Source of the DNA: Marivibrio sp040218065
GTDB lineage: Bacteria > Pseudomonadota > Alphaproteobacteria > UBA8366 > Aestuariispiraceae
Length of the DNA: 64,000 bases
NCBI RefSeq assembly: GCF_040218065.1
Contig: NZ_JAVJQE010000015.1
Location: 1 to 64,000 of the forward strand
Reading direction: 5' to 3'
Below, piece after piece: positions 1 through 10,600 of the stretch. The notes below the pieces were generated by a model. That model saw only the letters and a program-made list of their open reading frames with translations, was not told where the DNA came from and ran no database searches. Within the stretch, counting starts at the first letter, position 1; every line of letters begins with the position of its first letter. A program made the position numbers and the translations under genes.

Positions 1-135
1 TCCATGACCAAGGTCCTCGAGGCGGCGGAAGAGGCCGGCCTCGTCGGCGACCGCATCACCCAGCGCGTCGGCGCCCTCACCCCGCGCGCAGAGCAGCTGC
101 GCGGCGAGATCGACGACTTCCTGAAGGCGGGGTGA
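1..135 (+). CDS. C-terminal end of a probable methyl-accepting chemotaxis protein (partial)
   Basis: An open frame runs from the window edge to a TGA at 133-135 (44 codons seen). The end of the protein, with residues LTPRAEQLRGEIDDFLKAG, matches the usual close of alphaproteobacterial chemoreceptors, where an A-E-x-L-R-x-E-[VI]-x-x-F-L helix follows the signalling domain. The ligand-binding and signalling domains lie outside the window, so the call rests on this tail and on the neighbouring signalling genes. The next gene follows 29 bp downstream on the same strand, so the two may be co-transcribed. A different coiled-coil signalling protein remains possible. Confidence 0.6.
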   Translation, partial: SMTKVLEAAEEAGLVGDRITQRVGALTPRAEQLRGEIDDFLKAG

Positions 136-164
136 GGCGGGCGTTGAGCGCGAGGGGAAACCGT

Positions 165-3100
165 ATGGCCGGCGCGTCGGCGTCCGTGCTGGAAGAGTTG
201 AATCGGAAGTTCTCCGAGCGTCTGCCGGAGATTCTGGCCAACCTTCAGAGCGCGATGACGCGGGCGCAGGAGGCCGGCTGGACGGGGGAGTCGGTCGGCG
301 CGCTGCATCTGGCCGTCCATTCCCTGACCGGGTCCGCCGGCACGTTCGGCTTCTCCTCGATCTCAGCGGCGAGCGAGCGTCTCGAGCGTTTGGTGGACGC
401 CGTCCGGCGCAACGACGCGCCGCCCGCCCCTGAAACCCAGGCCGCCTGCCGGGCTGCGTTCGGCGCGCTTGCAGCGATCGTATCGGCGCGTCATTCAGGC
501 GTCGCGCCGAGCCTGAAGCGGCCGCCGCGTCGACCGGCCGGCGCCACGGAGGACGCGCCGCTCGTCTATCTCGTCGACGACGACGAGGCGGTCCGCGCTC
601 AGCTCAGCGGCGCGCTGGCGGTCGAAGGGTTCACGATCGACGAGTTCGGCGATCTCGACTCTCTCACGGCGGCGATGCGGGCGGAGGACGCGCCGCGACC
701 CGCGGCCGTCGTCATCGATCTGATGTTTCCCGAGGGACCGGAGGCCGGCGCCGCCGCCGTGTCAAAGCTCGGTTTGGCGCGGGATCTCAACATCCCGATC
801 ATCGTCGTCTCGACGCGCGACGATCTGGACGCCCGTCTCGTCTCCTTCCGGGCCGGGGCCGCGCGTTATTTGACCAAACCGGTCGACCCTCAGCGGCTTG
901 TCGATTTCCTCGATCAGGTCACCCATCGTCTGCCCGCGCAGCCCTATCGGGTTCTGCTCGTCGACGACCAGACCGAGACCCTCGCCTGGCATGCAGCCTT
1001 GCTGGAGGAGGCGGGCATGACGACGCGCACGCTCGAGGACCCCTTCCGCTTTATCGAGGCGCTCACGGACTTCGCCCCGGACGTGATCCTGCTCGACCTC
1101 TACATGCCGAACGTCTCGGGGCCGGAGCTCGCAGCGATCGTGCGCGAGCGCGACGAGACGCTGCACACGCCGATCCTGTTCCTGTCGGCGGAGGCGGATC
1201 AAGAGCGGCAGTTGAGCGCGTTGAACCTCGGCGGCGACGATTTCCTAACCAAGCCCGTGCGCCCCGATCATCTGGTCGCGATGGTCACGGCGCGCGCGCG
1301 GCGCGCGCGGCAGGCGACCGCGGTGCGGAAGCGCCTGGAGTTGACCTTGTACGAGCGGGAGCGCGAGCATCTCTCGCTGGCGCGGCACGCGCTGGTCAGC
1401 GTCACCGATCAAGCGGGCGTGATCCTTCACGCGAATGATCTGTTTTGCGAGATCAGCGGCTACAGCCGCGACGAGTTGATCGGCGCCACCCACCGCCTGC
1501 TCAAGTCGGGACGCCACCCCGACAGCTTCTACCGGGACATGTGGCGGACGATCTCCGAGGGGCGCATCTGGCAGGGACAGATCTGCAACCGGGGCAAGGA
1601 CGGCTCGGAGTATTGGGTCGCCTCCACCATCACGCCGTTCTTGAACGCGGCCGGAAAGCCCTATCAGTACGTCTCCATTCGGACCGACATCACCGCCGTC
1701 AAGCGGACCGAGGACAGGTTGCGCGAGCAATCCGCGCAGCAACGGCTCGCCAGCGAGATCGCAACGCTCCTCCTGGCCGCGACGGGGGAGAGCCTGGACG
1801 ACGCGATTCAGGACGCCCTCGGCTGGATCGGCGAGCGGCTGGGCGCGGCGCGCGGCGTCCTTCTGCTGAACCTTGGCGACGAGGCGATCCGAGAGGCCGC
1901 GCATTGGTCGGCGGACGGGGTCGACCCGTCGCACCTCGCGCCGCCGGACGACCTGATGGCGTCGCTCAAGGATCGAAGCGTGACGACGCTCGCCGCCGAG
2001 CCGTCAGGCGCGCCCGCGCGCTGCTTCGTCGCGCTCCATAAAGGCGCGGAGGTGATCGGCGCGCTCGGCTTCGAAGCCCGGCCCGACGAGGCCGCCTGGG
2101 TGTCGCAGGAGGTCAAGGGCCTTACGCTTTTGGGCGACGTCGTGGCCGGTGCGCTGGTTCGCCGCGACGTCGAAGCCAAGCTGGTGGAGAACAGCGAGCG
2201 CCTGCAACGCGGGCAGCGCTACGCCAACATCGGGACCTGGGACTGGAATATAGCGACGGGCGGGCTTTACTGGTCCGAACGGATCGCGCCGCTCTTCGGA
2301 TACGAAGACGGCACGCTGGAGACGACCTACGAGAACTTCCTGGGCGCGCTGCATCCAGACGATCGCGATCAAGTGCGCACGGCGATCGAGAATTGCGTCG
2401 TCTACGGCGCCCCCTACGACATCGAGCACAGGGTGGTTTGGCCCGACGGTCAGGTACGGTGGCTGTCCGAGCGCGGAGACGTGCTGCGCGACGCCAAGGG
2501 GCGCCCGCTGCGCATGCTGGGCGTCGTGCAAGACATCCATGCGCGCAAGATCGCCCAGCTGAGCTTGGCCGAGAAGGAGGCGCAGCTGCGCGAGGCGCAA
2601 AAGATGGCCCATGTCGGCGATTGGATGGAGGATTTGACGACCGACTCCCTGCATTGGTCGGAAGAGCTCTTCGCCATCGTCGGCGGCGGACCGCCGGTCG
2701 GCGCGGTCAGCAACGACTTCCTGGAGTCTCTGGTCCATCCGGAGGATCGGGACGGCTTCCGGGCGATGCGCGAGCGCCTGCGCACGGGCGACGACGAAAT
2801 CGACCACGTGTTCCGCATCAATCGGCGTAATGACGAGCAGACCCGATACATCCATGAACTGGCGGCCGCGCGGCGTGACGGCGCCGGCGGCCTGATCGGC
2901 ATGCGCGGCACGATGCAGGACGTCACCGAACGATTCGCGGTGCAGCAGGCCTTGATCGAAGCCCGCGACGACGCCGAAAAGGCCGATCGGGCGAAATCGG
3001 AATTCCTGTCCAGCATGAGCCACGAACTGCGCACGCCGATGAACGCGGTCCTGGGCTACGCGCAGTTGATGCAGGGCGACGAGACGCTGTCCGAAGAGAA

Positions 3101-4124
3101 TGCGGACAACGTCAATGAAATCCTGAAGTCAGGCAATCACCTGCTCGAGCTGATCAACGAAGTCCTCGACCTGTCCCGTATCGAGGCCGGGAGGCTCAGC
3201 CTTTCGCTGGAGGCGGTTCCGATCGCCGACGTCATCGCGGAATCGCTGACGATGGCGCGCGCCCTCGGCCGTCCGCGCGGAATTGAGGTCGAGTCCGCGG
3301 GCGTTCTGGACCAGACGGTTCGCGCGGACCGCACCCGCCTGAAGCAGGCGCTGCTCAATCTTCTGTCGAACGCCGTGAAATACAATCGCGACGACGGACG
3401 CGTCTCGCTGCACGTGGAGGCGCTGAGCGCAGAGCGCCTTCGCATCCTGGTCCGGGACACAGGCGTGGGCGTCCGAGAGGACCGGAAGGAGCGCCTCTTC
3501 CAACCCTTCGAGCGCCTCGGCGCGGAGCATTCGAGCATCGAGGGCACCGGGATCGGATTGACCATCACCAAGAAGCTCGTCGACGCGATGGGCGGCGTCT
3601 TGGATTTCGAGAGCGAGCCCGGCGTCGGCAGCGCCTTTTGGATCGATTTGCCCGCCGCGGCCGCCATGCCCGGACCGTCGGACGCTGACGACGCCGACGC
3701 GCGGGCGCCCGCCGAGCGGGACGGCGGGAACGAGGACGGCGGGGAGTCGCTCCTGCGCGTGCTCTATATCGAGGACAATCCCACCAATCTCCGCCTGATG
3801 CGGCAGATCATGGCCAAGCGGCCCGACGTGCTGCTGAGCACGGCGCATACGCCCGAACTCGGCCTCGAATACGCGTTGGCCGACGTCCCCGATCTGATCC
3901 TTCTCGACATCAACATGCCGAACATGGACGGCTATCAGGTGTTGCGCATCCTGCGCCAGGAGCAGGCTCTGCGAGACACCCCGATCGTCGCGCTGACCGC
4001 GAACGCCAGGGAGAGCGACGTCAAACGCGGGCGCGCCGCCGGTTTCGCCGAGTATCTGGTGAAGCCTCTGAAACTGCCTGAGCTGAACGACGTTCTCGAC
4101 AAGGTCATGGGAGGCCGAGAGTGA
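165..4124 (+). CDS. Multi-sensor hybrid histidine kinase, Hpt-REC-REC-PAS-GAF-PAS-PAS-HisKA-HATPase-REC
   Basis: A 1319-residue cytoplasmic phosphorelay kinase. Domains in order: Hpt (about 15-110, phospho-acceptor His52 in HSLTGSAGTFGF), two receivers (about 132-255 and 262-385, with acceptor Asp in VIDLMF and LLDLYMP), PAS (405-520), GAF-like (535-680), two PAS with PAC-type ends (690-945), HisKA with His953 in SMSHELRTPM, HATPase_c (about 1055-1165, GTGIGL box) and a C-terminal receiver (about 1196-1315, Asp1248). No membrane segment is seen, so the stimulus is probably intracellular. ATG 165 is preferred to GTG 132 because AGGGG lies 7 nt upstream. The stop overlaps the diguanylate cyclase start by 4 bp, so the two are probably translationally coupled. 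The Hpt sits at the N-terminus rather than the usual C-terminus. The signal sensed is unknown. Confidence 0.9.
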   Translation: MAGASASVLEELNRKFSERLPEILANLQSAMTRAQEAGWTGESVGALHLAVHSLTGSAGTFGFSSISAASERLERLVDAVRRNDAPPAPETQAACRAAFGALAAIVSARHSGVAPSLKRPPRRPAGATEDAPLVYLVDDDEAVRAQLSGALAVEGFTIDEFGDLDSLTAAMRAEDAPRPAAVVIDLMFPEGPEAGAAAVSKLGLARDLNIPIIVVSTRDDLDARLVSFRAGAARYLTKPVDPQRLVDFLDQVTHRLPAQPYRVLLVDDQTETLAWHAALLEEAGMTTRTLEDPFRFIEALTDFAPDVILLDLYMPNVSGPELAAIVRERDETLHTPILFLSAEADQERQLSALNLGGDDFLTKPVRPDHLVAMVTARARRARQATAVRKRLELTLYEREREHLSLARHALVSVTDQAGVILHANDLFCEISGYSRDELIGATHRLLKSGRHPDSFYRDMWRTISEGRIWQGQICNRGKDGSEYWVASTITPFLNAAGKPYQYVSIRTDITAVKRTEDRLREQSAQQRLASEIATLLLAATGESLDDAIQDALGWIGERLGAARGVLLLNLGDEAIREAAHWSADGVDPSHLAPPDDLMASLKDRSVTTLAAEPSGAPARCFVALHKGAEVIGALGFEARPDEAAWVSQEVKGLTLLGDVVAGALVRRDVEAKLVENSERLQRGQRYANIGTWDWNIATGGLYWSERIAPLFGYEDGTLETTYENFLGALHPDDRDQVRTAIENCVVYGAPYDIEHRVVWPDGQVRWLSERGDVLRDAKGRPLRMLGVVQDIHARKIAQLSLAEKEAQLREAQKMAHVGDWMEDLTTDSLHWSEELFAIVGGGPPVGAVSNDFLESLVHPEDRDGFRAMRERLRTGDDEIDHVFRINRRNDEQTRYIHELAAARRDGAGGLIGMRGTMQDVTERFAVQQALIEARDDAEKADRAKSEFLSSMSHELRTPMNAVLGYAQLMQGDETLSEENADNVNEILKSGNHLLELINEVLDLSRIEAGRLSLSLEAVPIADVIAESLTMARALGRPRGIEVESAGVLDQTVRADRTRLKQALLNLLSNAVKYNRDDGRVSLHVEALSAERLRILVRDTGVGVREDRKERLFQPFERLGAEHSSIEGTGIGLTITKKLVDAMGGVLDFESEPGVGSAFWIDLPAAAAMPGPSDADDADARAPAERDGGNEDGGESLLRVLYIEDNPTNLRLMRQIMAKRPDVLLSTAHTPELGLEYALADVPDLILLDINMPNMDGYQVLRILRQEQALRDTPIVALTANARESDVKRGRAAGFAEYLVKPLKLPELNDVLDKVMGGRE

Positions 4125-5044
4125 CGGCGCCGCATACGAGGGGTCTTGCGCCCGACGTGGGAGACGAGCTGCGTCGGCGCATCATCGAGGAGACCGCGGA
4201 CGCGGTCGTCGCCGTCGACGAGACGCAGACCATCCTGTTCGTCAACCGGGCGGCCTGCGCGGCGTTCGGCTACACCGTCGATCAGATGGTCGGCCGCCGG
4301 CTCGAGACGCTGATGCCCGAGCGCTTCCGCAGCGCCCACCCCGGCCAGGTCGCCGCCTACGGGGCGAGCGGCGCGCCGGCGCGCTACATGGGCGACCGCA
4401 GCAATCACATCGTCGGCGTCCGGGCCGACGGCGAGGAAATCCCCCTGGGGGCGACGATCCTCCAGCTCGAGCTGCGCGGTCGACGGGTCTACGCTGCGAT
4501 CCTGCGCGACATCAGGGCCCGGGTCGACCGGCTGCGCAGCCTCTACGACTTAGCCAACACCGACGTGCTCACCGGCGCCTACAATCGGCGCTTCTTTCTG
4601 GAGGCGGCGGAGCGCGAACAGCGGCGGGCCGCCCGGCACGCGCAGGACGTCGGCCTGCTGATGATCGACGTCGACCGCTTCAAACAGATCAACGACCGCT
4701 ACGGCCATGCGGTCGGCGACGGCGTGCTGCAAGCGGTCGCCGACGCCGCGCTGTCGGTGCTGCGCGCGCACGACGTCTTCGCCCGTTGGGGCGGAGAGGA
4801 GTTCGTCGCGCTGTTGCCGCAGACCGACGCGTCCGGCGCGCTCGCCGGCGCCGAGCGCATCCGGCGCAAGATCGAGGCGAGCGCCGTCGCCGGCCCGGAC
4901 GGCGCGCCGATCCCGGTGACCGTCAGCGTCGGCGCGAGCGTGCGGATCGGCCCCGAGGAGACGCTCTCGGACATGCTGCGCCGCGCCGACGCGGCGCTCT
5001 ATCAGGCGAAGGCCGACGGCAGAAACCGATCGCGCGCCGGCTGA
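4121..5044 (+). CDS. PAS-GGDEF diguanylate cyclase
   Basis: A 307-residue soluble protein predicted to make the second messenger c-di-GMP from two GTP. An N-terminal PAS domain (about 15-130) is followed by a GGDEF domain (about 140-305). The active-site motif is GGEEF at residues 224-228, a catalytically competent variant. An RxxD product-inhibition site (RAHD, 215-218) lies five residues before it, so feedback control by c-di-GMP is expected. The GTG start overlaps the stop of the upstream hybrid kinase (GTGA), which suggests that kinase gates or is co-expressed with the cyclase. No EAL domain is fused. A REC-HD-GYP protein of opposite activity is encoded 1.5 kb downstream. Confidence 0.93.
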   Translation: MTAPHTRGLAPDVGDELRRRIIEETADAVVAVDETQTILFVNRAACAAFGYTVDQMVGRRLETLMPERFRSAHPGQVAAYGASGAPARYMGDRSNHIVGVRADGEEIPLGATILQLELRGRRVYAAILRDIRARVDRLRSLYDLANTDVLTGAYNRRFFLEAAEREQRRAARHAQDVGLLMIDVDRFKQINDRYGHAVGDGVLQAVADAALSVLRAHDVFARWGGEEFVALLPQTDASGALAGAERIRRKIEASAVAGPDGAPIPVTVSVGASVRIGPEETLSDMLRRADAALYQAKADGRNRSRAG

Positions 5045-5090
5045 TCCCGACGCCCCGCCCGGCGCCTGCGGCGCGATCCGGACTCGAGGC

Positions 5091-6350
5091 CTAGGCGCGG
5101 GGGAAGTCGAGCGTGACGCGGGTGCCCGCGCCTTCCGCGCTGTCGATGGTCATCGCGCCGTCATGCAGGCGCATCAGGGAGTCGCAGATCGCCAGCCCCA
5201 GCCCGACGCCGCCCGCCTCGGCCTTGACGCTGGCGGATTGCCGGAAGAACGGCTTTTTCAGATGCGGCAGCACGGTCTTCGGGATGCCCGGCCCGTTGTC
5301 TTCGACGATGAGCTGGACGCGGTTCTTATCTCGCGCGGCCGCGCCGAAGATCCGGACGCGATCGCCGGGCTCGTTGTATTTCACGGCGTTCTGGAGAAGG
5401 TTGACCAGGACCTGCCGCACCCGCAAATGATCGCCGCGCAGCTTCGGATGGTCCGACGGCAGATCCAGATCGATTGCAATCCGGCGCGTTTGGGCGGCCG
5501 TTTGCACCAGAGAGCGCGCCTCCGACGCGGCGGCGAAGGGCGCCACCGGCTGAAGGTTCAGCGACATCGCGCCTTTTTCGATCTGAGCGACGTCGAGAAT
5601 GTCGTCGATCAAGCCCTTCAGGTGCGCGGCCGAGTTGGCGATGTCATCGGCGTAGGATCGATAGCGCTCGCCCCCGAGCGGCCCGAACAACTCGCCCTGC
5701 ATGACCTCCGAGAAGCCGAGAATGGCGTTCAACGGCGTGCGGATCTCGTGGCTCATGTTGGCGAGGAAATCCGACTTCGCCTGGCTGGCCGCCTCCGCCG
5801 CGAGGCGCGCCTCGATCGCGTTCTGCAGCGCCTGTTCGAGTTGCGCGGTCTGCGCCTGGACCCGGGCGTCGAGGGTCAGCTTCTGGGCGGCCAGGGCGCG
5901 CAAGGTGAATTGCGCTTGCAACTGGTTGCGGACGCGCATGATCAATTCAGCCGCGTCAAACGGCTTCTCGATGTAATCCTGCGCGCCGTTTTCAAGCGCC
6001 GACAGCAGGCTGCTGCGCGACTTGTCGGCGGTCAGCATGACGACGGGCACGTCGGCGGCCGTCTGCGAGGCGCGCAACTCCTGCAGCAGCGTGTGCCCGT
6101 CCATGTGAGGCATATTGACGTCCAAAAGAATAAGGTCGGGCGGCGCCTGCGCGCAGCGCTCCAGGACGCATCGCGGATCCTCGAGCGTTTCAGTGTTCGT
6201 GAAACCTTGCCGGGCCAGCGTGCGCGACAGCAGTTTCAGATTGGCGGGATGGTCGTCGACGATAAGGATGCGCGCCGTCTCAAGCCGCGTCCAATCGGCG
6301 CTTTCGAAATCGCTTCGGGCGGTATCATAGGGAACGGTGCGAAAACACAT
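5091..6350 (-). CDS. REC-HisKA-HATPase sensor kinase
   Basis: A 419-residue protein with a receiver at the N-terminus (about 24-145, acceptor Asp in LILLDVNMP), a coiled-coil linker (145-190), HisKA with His201 in NMSHEIRTPLN, and HATPase_c to the end. This layout lets a phosphorylated receiver control the attached kinase. It has no PAS/GAF sensor and no membrane segment. Start chosen at 6350, where GAGG lies 5 nt upstream; an in-frame ATG at 6389 has no visible ribosome-binding site. The gene faces its neighbours: it converges with the diguanylate cyclase and diverges from the HD-GYP gene across an AT-rich gap, so it is transcribed separately from the rest of the block. Confidence 0.88.
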   Translation of the reverse strand: MCFRTVPYDTARSDFESADWTRLETARILIVDDHPANLKLLSRTLARQGFTNTETLEDPRCVLERCAQAPPDLILLDVNMPHMDGHTLLQELRASQTAADVPVVMLTADKSRSSLLSALENGAQDYIEKPFDAAELIMRVRNQLQAQFTLRALAAQKLTLDARVQAQTAQLEQALQNAIEARLAAEAASQAKSDFLANMSHEIRTPLNAILGFSEVMQGELFGPLGGERYRSYADDIANSAAHLKGLIDDILDVAQIEKGAMSLNLQPVAPFAAASEARSLVQTAAQTRRIAIDLDLPSDHPKLRGDHLRVRQVLVNLLQNAVKYNEPGDRVRIFGAAARDKNRVQLIVEDNGPGIPKTVLPHLKKPFFRQSASVKAEAGGVGLGLAICDSLMRLHDGAMTIDSAEGAGTRVTLDFPRA

Positions 6351-6389
6351 GCGCGCCTCGTATAGGGCGATGGTCGCCAGAGTATGCAT

Positions 6390-6581
6390 AATCTGTATGC
6401 GTCTAATTCAATTAAATCAAGAAAATTACCGCATGATACTTATGTATTGATCCTAAATACAAATCAAAAAAATATAACGTTATTACTTGATTAAGAAAAT
6501 CCAGCGTAAAGTCCCGCCTCACCTTGAGGGCGCGCGGTCCGGCGCGCCCCTCACCCGGAAAAGAGACGGAGCGCTGGGCGG
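6390..6581. promoter_or_regulatory. AT-rich divergent intergenic region
   Basis: The gap between the minus-strand kinase and the plus-strand HD-GYP gene is strikingly AT-rich between about 6390 and 6500, in contrast with its GC-rich surroundings. It contains several A/T runs and a TATAAC hexamer near 6472. It is the only non-coding space in this part that could hold promoters for both directions. No -35/-10 pair with good spacing could be settled on. Confidence 0.45.
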
Positions 6582-7649
6582 ATGACGGAGCCCCTTTCGC
6601 GTCGGCAACGGATCATGCTGGTGGACGACGAACCGGCGAACTTAAAGCTGCTGGAGCGGATGCTGCGCCGGCAAGGATACGACGATCTGGTCATCGTTCA
6701 GGACGCCCGCGAGGTGCGGGCGCGCAGTCGTCGGACGACGCCGGACTTAATCCTTCTCGACCTTAAAATGCCGCACAAGGACGGGTACGAGGTCCTGCAG
6801 GAGCTTCGCGAGGACGGCGACCCGCTTGCGCCGCCCGTCATCGTGCTCACCGCGCAGCCCGACAAGGAGAGCACCTTGCGCGCCTTGTCGGCCGGGGCCC
6901 GAGACTTCCTGGCGAAGCCGTTCGATCACAGCGAATTGCTGATGCGGGTGCGAAACCTGCTCGACGCCCATCTGGCCCATCGGCTGCTGCAGGACGGCAA
7001 GGCGACGCTCGAGGAGATGGTGCGCGAGCGCACGGCGCAACTGGAGGCCACGCGCCTGCAGATCGTCCAGCGTCTCGGCCGCGCGTCCGAATATCGCGAC
7101 GAAGAGACCGGCAGCCATATCCTGCGAATGAGCCATTACTGCATGATCCTGGCGCGCGGGTGCGGTTGGTCTGAGGACGGCTGTCAGCGCATTCTCCACG
7201 CCAGCCCGATGCATGACCTCGGGAAGATCGGCATTCCCGACGCCATTCTGCAGAAGCCCGGCCGCCTGACGCCTGAAGAATGGGCGATCATGAAGTCCCA
7301 CGCCGAGATCGGCGCCAAGCTCTTGGAGGGCGACGACAGCGGACTTCTTGTGATGAGCCGCGAAATCGCCCTGACGCATCACGAGAAGTGGGACGGAAGC
7401 GGCTATCCGAACGGCGTGCGCGGCGAGTCGATCCCGCAAAGCGGGCGCATCGCGGCTTTGGCGGACGTCTTCGACGCGCTGACCTCGGAGCGCCCCTATA
7501 AGCGCGCTTGGTCGCTCGACGAAGCGCTCGACTTCATCGCCGAACAGCGCGGCCGGCACTTCGATCCCGCTCTGGTCGACCTGTTCATGGACAGGTTGTC
7601 GGACATCCTGGCGGTCAAGGCGCGGTTCGCGGAACCGCGGGCGGCCTAA
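6582..7649 (+). CDS. REC-HD-GYP response regulator (c-di-GMP phosphodiesterase, RpfG type)
   Basis: A 355-residue two-domain response regulator: receiver (about 8-125, acceptor Asp in LILLDLKMP), a helical linker (125-165) and an HD-GYP domain (about 165-350). The metal-binding HD pair is His211-Asp212 in MHDLGKIGIPD. The family motif GSGYP lies at 272-276, preceded by HHEKWD. The family hydrolyses c-di-GMP to pGpG or GMP, so this gene is the expected antagonist of the GGEEF protein upstream. Phosphorylation by one of the adjacent kinases is likely. It ends 1 bp before the next kinase gene, which implies an operon running to 14977. Confidence 0.93.
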   Translation: MTEPLSRRQRIMLVDDEPANLKLLERMLRRQGYDDLVIVQDAREVRARSRRTTPDLILLDLKMPHKDGYEVLQELREDGDPLAPPVIVLTAQPDKESTLRALSAGARDFLAKPFDHSELLMRVRNLLDAHLAHRLLQDGKATLEEMVRERTAQLEATRLQIVQRLGRASEYRDEETGSHILRMSHYCMILARGCGWSEDGCQRILHASPMHDLGKIGIPDAILQKPGRLTPEEWAIMKSHAEIGAKLLEGDDSGLLVMSREIALTHHEKWDGSGYPNGVRGESIPQSGRIAALADVFDALTSERPYKRAWSLDEALDFIAEQRGRHFDPALVDLFMDRLSDILAVKARFAEPRAA

Positions 7650-7650
7650 G

Positions 7651-10600
7651 ATGCAGGCGCCGGCTCTTCCAAGCTGCGAGGGCGCGCGTCTGGCCGCGCT
7701 GCTTGAGGCGCGGGTGCTCGACACCCCGCCGGAAGAGCGATTCGATCGGATCACGCGGCTTGCGAAGCGGGTGTTGGGGGTGAAGATCGCCCTGGTGTCC
7801 CTGATCGATCAGGATCGTCAGTGGTTCAAATCGCGCCAAGGTCTGGCCGCGCAGGAGACCCCGCGCACGATCTCGTTCTGCGGCCACGCCATTCTGGGCG
7901 AGCGCATCTTCGAGGTCCCGGACGCCTCGGCGGACCCGCGTTTCGCCGAGAATCCATTGGTGCTCGGCGAGCCGCGCATTCGGTTCTACGCAGGCGCCCC
8001 GATCTTCACCAGCACCGGTTTCGCGGCCGGCACCCTCTGCATCATCGACGAGGCGCCGCGCAGGTTGAGTGCGGACGAACGCCTTATCCTTCGCGACTTG
8101 GCCGACCTGGTCGAACAGGAGATCGAGATCTCGCGTCAGCGGTCGCGACGCCAGGCGCTTGAGGTCCTGGCGGAGATCACGACACACGCGACCGACGATC
8201 CGCAGGAGGCGATGCGCGCGGCCGTGACCGCGGCGTCCGCTTTCCTCGCGATGCCCTTCGCGGTCGTGGGCCGCCGGGACGGCGCCATGTATCGGATCCT
8301 GCTGCACGGCGGCGAGACCGGCGAGCTCCGCGAGGGCGCGTCGCTTCCCGCCGAAGAGACCCTGTGCGCGTCGATCGTCGACCAGACGGCCGTGCACGTC
8401 TTCGACGAGCGCAGCGTCGAGGCGTGCGGCGCAGAAGGGGCGCCCGCGCCGCCCCGGGCGGCCGGCTTCGGGAAGATCGGCTGCTATCTCGGCGTGCCGC
8501 TCGAGCTTGAAGGCGGCGCGCGCGGCGCGCTCGGCTTCTACGCGCCCGAGGCCCCGCCGGGCGGGCTCGGGGCCGCTGAGATCGAGTTCGCGGAGCGCCT
8601 CGGCCGATGGGTGGCGCGCAGCCTGGGCCGATGGGAGGTTGATCGCCGGTTGGAGCGACAGCGCCGGCTCAGCGAGCTGATCGCAACCGCGCAGGCGGAG
8701 TTCATCCGCCATGACGGGTTGGATGCGGGGCTGCACCGTCTGTTGTCCGGCGCCCTTGAGCTGACGCAGTGCGGCCTCGGGTTTTTCGTCACGCTCGATC
8801 CGCCCGCCGCTGCGGGTTTGACGGCGTCCAGCGGATCCGCGCGGCTGGCGACAGCCGCTCGTGACAGCGCGCACGACCGCCAGAGCGAGGTCTGCGAGCG
8901 CTGGGCGGCGCCGTCGGACAGCCTGCTTGGGAAGGTCCTGGCCTCCGGCGACCCCCTCATCCTGGACGACGAAAAGGCGCAGGCCGATCCGACGCCGATC
9001 GGCTTGCCCGCGGCCGCCCCGCCGATCGCCAACCTGCTGGCGCTGCCCGTGCGCGCCCAGGACGAGACGATCGCCCTGCTCGTCCTGGCCAACCGATCGG
9101 AAGGGATCGCCGACGCGCTGTTGACCCTGACCTCGCCGCTTGTCGCGGCCTTCGCGCAATTGGTCGACGCCGCCCGGGAAAGACGGGAGCGTCAGGACGA
9201 GCGCAAGAAGCTCGACCGGCTCTCGCGCGTTGCAAGCGAGACCTCGGACGCCGTCATCATCACCGATCCGGACGGGCGGATAGAATGGGTCAACGACGGC
9301 TTTCAGCGGCTGACCGGCTACAGCGAAGCGGAGGCCGTCGGCCGACGTCCCGGCCCGCTGTTGCAAGGGGCCGACACCGATCCGGCGGTGGTCGGGACGA
9401 TGCGCGAGGCGTTGCGCCGCCGCGAGCCTTTCGTGGTCGAGATCGTCAATTACGCCAAGGACGGCGCGCCCTATTGGCTGCGGATCAACTGCAGTCCGCT
9501 TTGGCGCCCGGACGGCTCCCTAGAGGGGTTCATGGCGATCGAGAGCGATCTGACCAAGGAGCGCGCGGCCGCCGCCCAGATCGAGGAGAACGAAAAGCGG
9601 CTTTCCACCGTCATCGACTCGACCGGCGTGGGCACGTGGGTCTGGGACATGCAGACCGACGCGCGGGTCTACAACGACCGATACTGCGAGCTGCTCGGCT
9701 ATCCGCCCGACCAGTACCGCGCGCTTGGGCCGACGGCGTGGCGCGCGCGCCTTCATCCCGACGACGCGCGCGGCGTCGACCAGGCGTTCGCGGCGCATCT
9801 GCGCGGCGACGCCCCATTCTACGCCGCCACATACCGCATGCGCCGGAAGGACGGGTCCTGGATCTTGATTCACGATCGCGGACGCGTCAGCGACTGGACG
9901 GCGGACGGTCGCCCCGTGCAGATGTCCGGCATCCACAGCGACGTGACCCGCGAGAAGGAATTCGAGATCTCGCTACAGCGCAGCGAAACCTTGTTGCGCG
10001 GCCTGTTCGAGCTCTCCCCGGTCGGCATCGCCCTGAACGACTTCGACACCGGGGCCTTCGTCGACGTCAACGCCGCGCTTCTTCGCGCGACCGGCTACGA
10101 CCGGAAGACCTTCCTCACGCTGAGCTCCTGGGACTTGACCCCCGTCGAATACGGCCCGCAGGAGGCCGAACAGCGCAAAGCGCTCGAGTCCGCCGGCCGA
10201 TACGGTCCCTACGAAAAAGAGTATGTGCGCAAGGACGGCAAGCGGTTTCCGGTGCTGCTGAACGGCCTCGTCGTGCGCGATCTCGCGGGGCGGCGCCTGA
10301 TATGGTCGATAATCGAGGACATCTCCGAACGTAAGCGCACCGAGCGGCTGAAGGCCGAGTTCGTCTCGACGGTCAGTCATGAAATCCGCACGCCGCTCAC
10401 CGCGCTCAGCGGCTCGATCGGGCTGGTGCAGGGCTCGATGGCCGACGCCGTCCCCCCGCCAATGCGCAAGCTGCTGGACATCGCGCAAAAGAACGCGATG
10501 CGCCTGAACCGGCTGGTCGACGATCTGCTGGACTTCGAGAAACTCACGGCCGGAAAGATGGTCCTCGACCGGCAGATGGAGGATCTTTGCGTTCTGGTGC

